Source: Ignavibacteria bacterium (GTDB lineage: Bacteria; Bacteroidota; Ignavibacteria; Ignavibacteriales; Ignavibacteriaceae). Taken from it: a stretch of 10,843 bases of DNA. The stretch covers positions 1-10,843 of the forward strand of contig JAUSIA010000466.1 in the NCBI GenBank assembly GCA_030648225.1. The letters run 5' to 3'. Positions 6,312-10,843 of the stretch are shown in pieces (the stretch's first letter is position 1; each line of letters opens with the position of its first letter). A model generated the notes under the pieces. It saw only the letters and a program-made list of their open reading frames with translations. It was not told the origin of the DNA and did no database searches. The translations under genes were made by a program, and so were the position numbers.

Positions 6312-7061
6312 CTATAAAATCTCTTTTAATTTCTGCAACCCGGTTTTGCTTACAGGTAGCTTTGTATCATCTTTAAGGATAACTCTGTAAGAATCTTTCT
6401 CGTATAATTCCATTTGCTTTATAGAATTTATATTTATGATTGATGACCTGTGAATTCTAATAAACATATTTGGGTTAAGATGATCCTCAAAAAACTGCAT
6501 AGTTTTCTTTTTCATAAACCTCCCGCCTTCGGAATGGATTCTTACATAATCATCCTGGGCTTCAAGCCATTTCAAAGTATCAACAGGTATTATAGATATT
6601 TTAGAGCCATCCTTAACAACAATTCTCTCAAGCAGTTCAGGCTGTTGATCCTGATGTTCAATAAGTTTAGCTACATTTTCTTTATTTAAATTTTTCTGCT
6701 GAATTCTATCAACAACTTTTTCTAATGCTTCATTAAATCTTTCTTCCGAAAAAGGTTTTAACAGATAATCGACCGCATTTACTTCAAAAGCTTTAATTGC
6801 ATAATTATCAAAAGCTGTAGTGAAAATTATTGCGGGCTGTTCATCAAGAAGTTCAAGCATTTCGAATCCGTTAAGCTTGGGCATCTGGATATCAAGAAAA
6901 ACAAGGTCTGGTTTTTTATCTGTTATTTCCTTAACAGCATCAAAACCGTTAGAGCATTCACCGATGATATTAATATCCGGAAGTTTTTCAAGATATTTTT
7001 TTACTATCTCCCTTGCAAGATGTTCATCATCTACAATTAAGGCATTTATTCTCTTCTCCAT
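6312..7061 (-). CDS. LytTR-family response regulator
   Basis: This cytosolic transcription regulator has 249 residues, the standard length. The receiver domain (about 5-120) shows the acidic pocket Asp11/Asp12, the phospho-acceptor Asp57 in 'LVFLDIQMPKLNGFEM', the switch residue Thr81/Thr82 ('IIFTTAFDNYAIKAF') and Lys102 in 'DYLLKPF'. A linker rich in Gln/Asn/Glu (about 118-143) leads to the LytTR DNA-binding domain (about 145-249) with 'RIVVKDGSKISIIPVDTLKW', 'EAQDDYVRIH', 'FIRIHRSSIININSIKQME' and 'YRVILKDDTKLPVSKTGL'. The gene starts 12 bases after the histidine kinase stop, with an AAAGGA ribosome-binding site, so it is translated from the same transcript and is the kinase's cognate partner. 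Targets are unknown; autoregulation of the locus is plausible but not shown. Confidence 0.95.
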   Translation of the reverse strand: MEKRINALIVDDEHLAREIVKKYLEKLPDINIIGECSNGFDAVKEITDKKPDLVFLDIQMPKLNGFEMLELLDEQPAIIFTTAFDNYAIKAFEVNAVDYLLKPFSEERFNEALEKVVDRIQQKNLNKENVAKLIEHQDQQPELLERIVVKDGSKISIIPVDTLKWLEAQDDYVRIHSEGGRFMKKKTMQFFEDHLNPNMFIRIHRSSIININSIKQMELYEKDSYRVILKDDTKLPVSKTGLQKLKEIL

Positions 7062-7073
7062 TATTTCCTTTAA

Positions 7074-8126
7074 TCAGTTAATGGGTATAAACAAACTTAC
7101 TGCAAAAATATTTTTTTCTTTTTTAATATCAATAAGATCTTTACGATTGTAAATCAACTCAAGCCTGTTTTTAATATTAGTTAATCCTATTCCGGTTCCC
7201 GGTTTTCCAGATGTATTACCTTCAAAATTATTTTCAACCTTAATCTCCATAAAACCATTTTTAATTTTAGCTGAAAGATTAAGAGTCACCTTTTCCAATG
7301 CCTCATAAACGGCATGCTTAATTGCATTTTCAAATAACGGCTGAAGAATCATACTTGGTACTTTAATGCCCAGGCATTCTTTTTCTATATCCTCTGCGAA
7401 CTCAAACTTATCTTCAAATCTTATTTTTTCTATTTCAAGATAGAGCAGGATATTTTTTAATTCCTCACTAAGGTTTGTTGTTTGTCTTTCATTACTTGCG
7501 AGAGTATAACGGAGGAAATCAGCCAGCTTTAAAATCATGCTTCTTGCTTTTTCAGGATTGATTACTGTTAATGCACTCATTGAGTTAAGGCTGTTAAAAA
7601 TAAAATGCGGATTAATCTGGAATTTAAGTGATCTAAGTTCCGCTTGAGTTACAAGGTTTTTTAATTCAGCTTCATTAATAATTCTCTCCTGGTAATTGGC
7701 ATAATAAATTATTAGGTAATAAAAAGCTGTAAAAAGAAAATAATAAAGTATGCTGATCAGCAATCTCCAAGGGAGTACATTTAAAAAAAACTCCAAATAG
7801 GTTTCATCAACAGTTAGTAATGAATTAATAACATAATAACCTGCAGCAAGCCATAACACAGAAATAAAAACTCCTCCAAAAATATGGCTTAAAAAGATTT
7901 TGATAACCGAGTTGTTCTCGAACGAAATATATTTTGCAGAGTACCAATAGCTTAATCCTAATCCAGGTAAAAAAATATTAATAATAAGATTATCAGCTAA
8001 AGCATATTTTAATTCTAACCCGATACCCCAGATAAGAATAGCCTGGTAGCTTGCAAGAATACTAAGCCAGATCAAAAGGTACAGAATAAGGTTTTTATTC
8101 TCTTTTAATATTGGATGTGCAGACAT
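7074..8126 (-). CDS. LytS-type sensor histidine kinase (His_kinase/HATPase family)
   Basis: This 350-residue membrane kinase has four predicted transmembrane segments, at roughly residues 12-34, 46-60, 75-103 and 118-142, with little extracellular sequence. A short coiled-coil-like linker follows ('NYQERIINEAELKNLV', 144-159). The phospho-acceptor His174 lies in 'LKFQINPHFIFNSLNSMSAL', the hallmark of the LytS/YehU class. The ATPase region has the N box 'LQPLFENAIKHAVYE' (261-275, Asn267) and the Gly-rich 'GKPGTGIGLTNIKNRL' (307-322). The G1-type Asp is replaced by 'VENN' (297-300), as often seen in this class. With no large sensor domain it probably senses within the membrane or through a partner, and the LiaF-like protein encoded 114 bases upstream is the obvious candidate. 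The ATG at 8126 has no clear Shine-Dalgarno. Confidence 0.94.
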   Translation of the reverse strand: MSAHPILKENKNLILYLLIWLSILASYQAILIWGIGLELKYALADNLIINIFLPGLGLSYWYSAKYISFENNSVIKIFLSHIFGGVFISVLWLAAGYYVINSLLTVDETYLEFFLNVLPWRLLISILYYFLFTAFYYLIIYYANYQERIINEAELKNLVTQAELRSLKFQINPHFIFNSLNSMSALTVINPEKARSMILKLADFLRYTLASNERQTTNLSEELKNILLYLEIEKIRFEDKFEFAEDIEKECLGIKVPSMILQPLFENAIKHAVYEALEKVTLNLSAKIKNGFMEIKVENNFEGNTSGKPGTGIGLTNIKNRLELIYNRKDLIDIKKEKNIFAVSLFIPIN

Positions 8127-8132
8127 TTAATT

Positions 8133-8157
8133 TAGTCATTAGTCATTGATAGTCATT
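8133..8157. repeat. Three direct copies of TAGTCATT just upstream of the kinase start
   Basis: Identical 8-mers lie at 8133-8140, 8140-8147 (sharing one base) and 8150-8157. On the coding strand they read AATGACTA, and the nearest ends six bases before the kinase ATG. They occupy the translation-initiation region of the kinase message, where no Shine-Dalgarno is visible. They could be an operator or slipped-strand repeat; the uneven 7- and 10-base spacing does not match the roughly 20-base spacing usual for LytTR sites. Confidence 0.45.
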
Positions 8158-8203
8158 CGGTTACGAATTAACGATTATCAATTCACTTTTTAATTTTATC
8201 TTT

Positions 8204-8239
8204 CTTGAACCTAAACTTGAACTTGCACTTGAACTTAGT
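8204..8239. repeat. Degenerate hexamer tandem repeat after the LiaF-like gene
   Basis: Six consecutive 6-base units fill this stretch: CTTGAA, CCTAAA, CTTGAA, CTTGCA, CTTGAA, CTTAGT. Three are identical; on the coding strand the unit is TTCAAG. It begins one base after the stop of the LiaF-like gene and lies in the 114-base spacer before the kinase gene. It is a probable slippage-prone microsatellite; copy number could vary between strains and alter the spacer. Confidence 0.6.
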
Positions 8240-8240
8240 A

Positions 8241-8957
8241 TTAACCGTAAATGGTTTTTACTTCACCGCCGCCGAATATTGCTATACCTTTTACCACCAG
8301 TGTCCTAGATTTGTCAATCTCCACATTGGGCATTTTACTAGATTTATTTGAAAACCCGCCAAAGAGAGGAGTAACATTCAATTGAACATTCCATTCTTTA
8401 GGAACAATAATAGTTGTCCCGCCAAAAATTGCAACAATATCCAGAATGTTTGTACCCTCAGCAAGTTTACAATTAGTAAGATCAATTTCTGATCCTCCAA
8501 AAATTGCGGTGATGCTTCCCCCTTTAAAATTATCTGATGTTACGACTTTGTTTCCGCCTCCAAAAATTGAAACATCATCAACCACATCTTTTTTTATTTT
8601 TTCATCAGAAATTACAACACCATCCTCGTTTTTTTTTTGTGAATGTCTGAGTATCATATATATACCAAGACAAATAAGAAGTATGGGAATTATTAAGCCA
8701 GGTCCATAATTTATCTCAGGAAAGATTCTTGGAAGAAGCAATACTAATCCAACTCCTGCGAATATTCCACCCAATGCTTTTTTGTTTGAATTTATCATTA
8801 TCAGGATTCCCACTATAAAGAGAATGAAAGGGAAAGAGAAAATTATATTTGAAGCATGAAAGTCTATAACATTAAGAGTGCTTAAGAGAAAAATCCCACC
8901 GATTATTATAAGAATTATTCCGAATGTTATTCGTTTATCTACACCGTGGTTGTGCAT
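8241..8957 (-). CDS. LiaF-like membrane protein (LiaI/LiaF transmembrane region plus cell-wall-active antibiotic response C-terminal domain)
   Basis: The protein has 238 residues. Four hydrophobic segments (about 11-28, 37-55, 62-79 and 87-103) form the small membrane domain typical of LiaI/LiaF-like proteins. A charged linker ('RHSQKKNEDGVV', 104-115) follows, then a C-terminal beta-rich domain (about 124-238). In that domain the motif [SAP]-[IL]-F-G-G recurs five times, with FGG at residues 132, 153, 178, 199 and 228, suggesting stacked turns of a beta-helix. LiaF in Firmicutes is a membrane inhibitor of a cell-envelope stress kinase; here the next gene on the strand is a LytS-type kinase, so a similar control role is a reasonable inference. 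The ATG at 8957 is preceded by AAGGA at a somewhat long nine-base spacing. It is divergent from metG. Calling it liaF outright would overstate what the sequence shows. Confidence 0.85.
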   Translation of the reverse strand: MHNHGVDKRITFGIILIIIGGIFLLSTLNVIDFHASNIIFSFPFILFIVGILIMINSNKKALGGIFAGVGLVLLLPRIFPEINYGPGLIIPILLICLGIYMILRHSQKKNEDGVVISDEKIKKDVVDDVSIFGGGNKVVTSDNFKGGSITAIFGGSEIDLTNCKLAEGTNILDIVAIFGGTTIIVPKEWNVQLNVTPLFGGFSNKSSKMPNVEIDKSRTLVVKGIAIFGGGEVKTIYG

Positions 8958-9156
8958 TTTATTAATTCCTTAATTCATTTCTGTGGTAAACTTATTCAAC
9001 AATAATCAGATTAGAAAAGAAAAATCGGCAGAATTAGGTTTTGAGTAGGTGAAAAAATTTATTTAGCTGTTGTAGTTATACCAACTTTGAACAATCTTTT
9101 CCGTCCAAATTTCATTATATTTCTAATTCAAATTCCGAAAATTTTGATGGTTTCTC
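8958..9156. other. Divergent promoter region between the LiaF-like gene and metG
   Basis: This 199-base, AT-rich spacer must hold the promoters for both the signalling operon (leftward) and metG (rightward). Loose matches to TAnnTTTG occur on each strand (for example CAACTTTG on the plus strand near 9083-9090), but none has a well-placed TTG partner, so I call no specific promoter. No hairpin, tRNA or supported small gene is visible. Confidence 0.4.
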
Positions 9157-10843
9157 TTGTCTAAAGAAAAAATTCTTGTAACCTCGGCTTTACCCTATGT
9201 CAACGGTGTAATCCATCTCGGACATTTAAGCGGGGCTTATCTTCCTGCTGATATTTATGTCCGATACAAAAGATTAAAAGGTAATGATATAATCTTTATC
9301 TGTGGTTCGGATGAACATGGTGTTCCGATTACAATTACTGCTGATAAGGAAAGTGTAAATCCACAAGTAATTATTGATCGTTATCATGAAATAAATAAAA
9401 AAGCATTTGAGCAGTTCGGGATGAGCTTTGATAATTATTCCCGCACAAGTCTTCCCATTCATCATGAAACTGCAAAGGAATTTTTTCTTGAATTTTATAA
9501 CCGCGGAATCCTGATTGAAAAAAAGACAAACCAGTTTTATGATGAAAAAGCAAAAATGTTTTTGCCTGACAGATATGTTGAAGGAACCTGTCCACGCTGC
9601 GGAAATGAGCAGGCAAGAAGCGATGAATGTGAAAACTGCGGTTCACTTTATGACCCATCGGAATTAATAAACCCTAAAAGTAAAATAACAGGCGAGACTC
9701 CATCATTAAGAGCAACATCTCATTATTACTTCCCTCTTGGTAAATACCAGCCTGCACTTGAAAAGTATGTTAATGAAAAGAACGAAAAATATGGATGGAA
9801 AGATAATGTACTGCAATACTGTCGCGGCTGGTTTAAGGAAGGTTTAAAGGACAGAGCAATAACACGTGATCTTGACTGGGGAATAAAAGTTCCGGTTGAC
9901 TCTGCTGCAGGTAAAGTAATTTATGTTTGGTTTGAGGCGGTGCTTGGTTATATCTCTTCGACAAAAGAATATTCTCAGATAAAAGGCGAACCTGATCTTT
10001 GGAAAAAATACTGGCAGGATCCCAAAACAAAATATATTGCTTTTATTGGAAAAGATAATATTGTGTTTCATACAATAATTTTCCCTGCAATCCTTATAGC
10101 GTGGAATGAAGCAGGTAAAGAACAATATTGTCTTCCGCAAAATGTTCCTGCAAATGAATTTCTAAATTTTGAAGGAAAGAAATTTTCTAAAAGCAGAGAC
10201 TGGGGAATTGACGTAATAGATTTTTTGAAATTATTTCCAGCCGATCCTTTACGCTATACACTAGCAGCTAATTTACCTGAAACAAGAGACACTGATTTTT
10301 ACTGGAAAGAATTCCAGGCAAGAAATAATAATGAACTTGCGGATATTTTCGGAAATTTTATAAACAGAACTTTCACTTTTGTTCATAAACATTTTGATGG
10401 AAAAGTTCCTGCAAAAGGAAAAACAGAAAAAATAGATGATGAAATGCTGAAATTAATTTCTGAATATCCTTCCAAAGTTTCTTCTTTGTTTGAGAATTAC
10501 AGGATTAAGGAAGGCGTTCTTGAAATAATGAATCTTGCCCGGGCAGGAAATAAATATTTTAACGATAGTGAACCATGGAAGACTATAAAATCAGATAATG
10601 AGAAATGTGGAACGACACTTAATATTTGTTTGCAGGCAATTTATACTTTGGCAGAATTATTTTATCCCGTAATACCTTTTTCATCTGAAAAAATATTTGA
10701 AAGGTTGAATACAAAACCAGTTAACTGGAATGAATGCGGGAAAAGTAATTTAGCTGAAGAGCACGAACTTAACCAGTCAGAAATACTCTTTCCAAAAATT
10801 GAAGATGAAATAATAGAAAAGCAAATGGAAAAATTGCAATCTC
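9157..10843 (+). CDS. metG: Methionyl-tRNA synthetase, 3' end cut by window edge
   Basis: This cytosolic class I aminoacyl-tRNA synthetase charges tRNA-Met and initiator tRNA with methionine. The first 562 codons are present. Seen are 'ILVTSALPYVNGVIHLGHLS' with the HIGH variant HLGH (residues 20-23), 'FICGSDEHGVPITITADKE' (about 47-65), and a zinc knuckle with Cys145, Cys148, Cys158 and Cys161. The KMSKS variant KFSKS is at 342-346 in 'FEGKKFSKSRDWGIDVIDF', and a helical anticodon-binding domain follows (about 390-545). The last residues, 'EDEIIEKQMEKLQS', look like the linker to the C-terminal tRNA-binding domain common in longer MetG (about 680-700 residues). The only start that preserves the conserved 'SKEKILVTSALPYVNG' N-terminus is TTG at 9157, with an in-frame TGA four codons upstream. 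An out-of-frame ATG at 9147 opens a 5-codon frame that overlaps this start. Confidence 0.96.
   Translation, partial: MSKEKILVTSALPYVNGVIHLGHLSGAYLPADIYVRYKRLKGNDIIFICGSDEHGVPITITADKESVNPQVIIDRYHEINKKAFEQFGMSFDNYSRTSLPIHHETAKEFFLEFYNRGILIEKKTNQFYDEKAKMFLPDRYVEGTCPRCGNEQARSDECENCGSLYDPSELINPKSKITGETPSLRATSHYYFPLGKYQPALEKYVNEKNEKYGWKDNVLQYCRGWFKEGLKDRAITRDLDWGIKVPVDSAAGKVIYVWFEAVLGYISSTKEYSQIKGEPDLWKKYWQDPKTKYIAFIGKDNIVFHTIIFPAILIAWNEAGKEQYCLPQNVPANEFLNFEGKKFSKSRDWGIDVIDFLKLFPADPLRYTLAANLPETRDTDFYWKEFQARNNNELADIFGNFINRTFTFVHKHFDGKVPAKGKTEKIDDEMLKLISEYPSKVSSLFENYRIKEGVLEIMNLARAGNKYFNDSEPWKTIKSDNEKCGTTLNICLQAIYTLAELFYPVIPFSSEKIFERLNTKPVNWNECGKSNLAEEHELNQSEILFPKIEDEIIEKQMEKLQS

Noticed and set aside
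8133..8157. Reading the TAGTCATT copies as LytTR binding sites
   Set aside because: LytTR sites are usually imperfect 9-base direct repeats with centres about 21 bases apart. Here the copies are 7 and 10 bases apart and sit against the start codon, so I keep them only as repeats.
8204..8239. CRISPR-like array
   Set aside because: The units are 6-base tandem copies without spacers.
8446..8709. An 87-codon plus-strand frame opposite the LiaF-like gene
   Set aside because: It is explained by the antisense of the repeated Phe-Gly-Gly codons and the Lys-rich linker; the minus-strand protein is well supported.
9274..10140. Long-looking minus-strand frames opposite metG
   Set aside because: They are antisense shadows of a certain, highly conserved gene; the translations are rich in Cys, His, Phe and Ser without domain character.
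1..10843. A new defence, mobile or biosynthetic system spanning the window
   Set aside because: No integrase, transposase, nuclease, toxin-antitoxin pair, helicase or biosynthetic core gene is present. The genes are recognisable metabolic, signalling and translation proteins.

Overview
The window is AT-rich, bacterial and gene-dense. It most likely comes from an Ignavibacteria/Chlorobi-type member of the Bacteroidota superphylum. The clues are a C-terminal type IX secretion sorting domain of the 'YQNYPNPFNPST ... GIYFYKL' kind, several start codons without a Shine-Dalgarno sequence, and a LytS/LytTR pair next to LiaF-like and PspC-like proteins. This placement is inferred from protein character, not from a database match.

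Layout, left to right. Minus strand: a PQQ-type sugar (sorbosone) dehydrogenase cut by the left edge (1-872), a stand-alone PspC domain protein (906-1097), an orphan coding-like fragment (1198-1281) and a BadF/N-acetylglucosamine-kinase-type sugar kinase (1295-2227). A divergent intergenic region with a strong hairpin (2314-2346) follows. Plus strand: a long class V aminotransferase/cysteine-desulfurase-like enzyme (2437-3918). It meets, with no bases between, a small secreted T9SS-type protein that is split over two minus-strand frames (3919-4281 and 4251-4448) and looks like an internally deleted relic.

Next on the minus strand is a CoA-acylating aldehyde dehydrogenase (4522-6117) with a C-terminal tail resembling a bacterial-microcompartment encapsulation peptide. 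A palindrome-rich spacer (6203-6298) separates it from a three-gene signalling block transcribed in the order LiaF-like membrane protein (8241-8957), LytS-type histidine kinase (7074-8126), LytTR response regulator (6312-7061). At the right edge, divergent on the plus strand, is metG (methionyl-tRNA synthetase, from 9157), which appears to start at TTG and runs off the window.

How the genes work together: the LiaF-like protein, kinase and regulator make a coherent envelope-sensing unit, and the PspC protein about 7 kb away belongs to the same functional theme. The other genes are metabolic or housekeeping and share no obvious pathway. I see no CRISPR array, tRNA or rRNA, insertion sequence, prophage or defence system, and no gap over 300 bases without a gene. 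The window reads as an ordinary chromosomal segment with a few features worth a second look: the possible encapsulation tail, the broken secreted gene, the orphan fragment after the kinase gene, and the repeats in the signalling locus.
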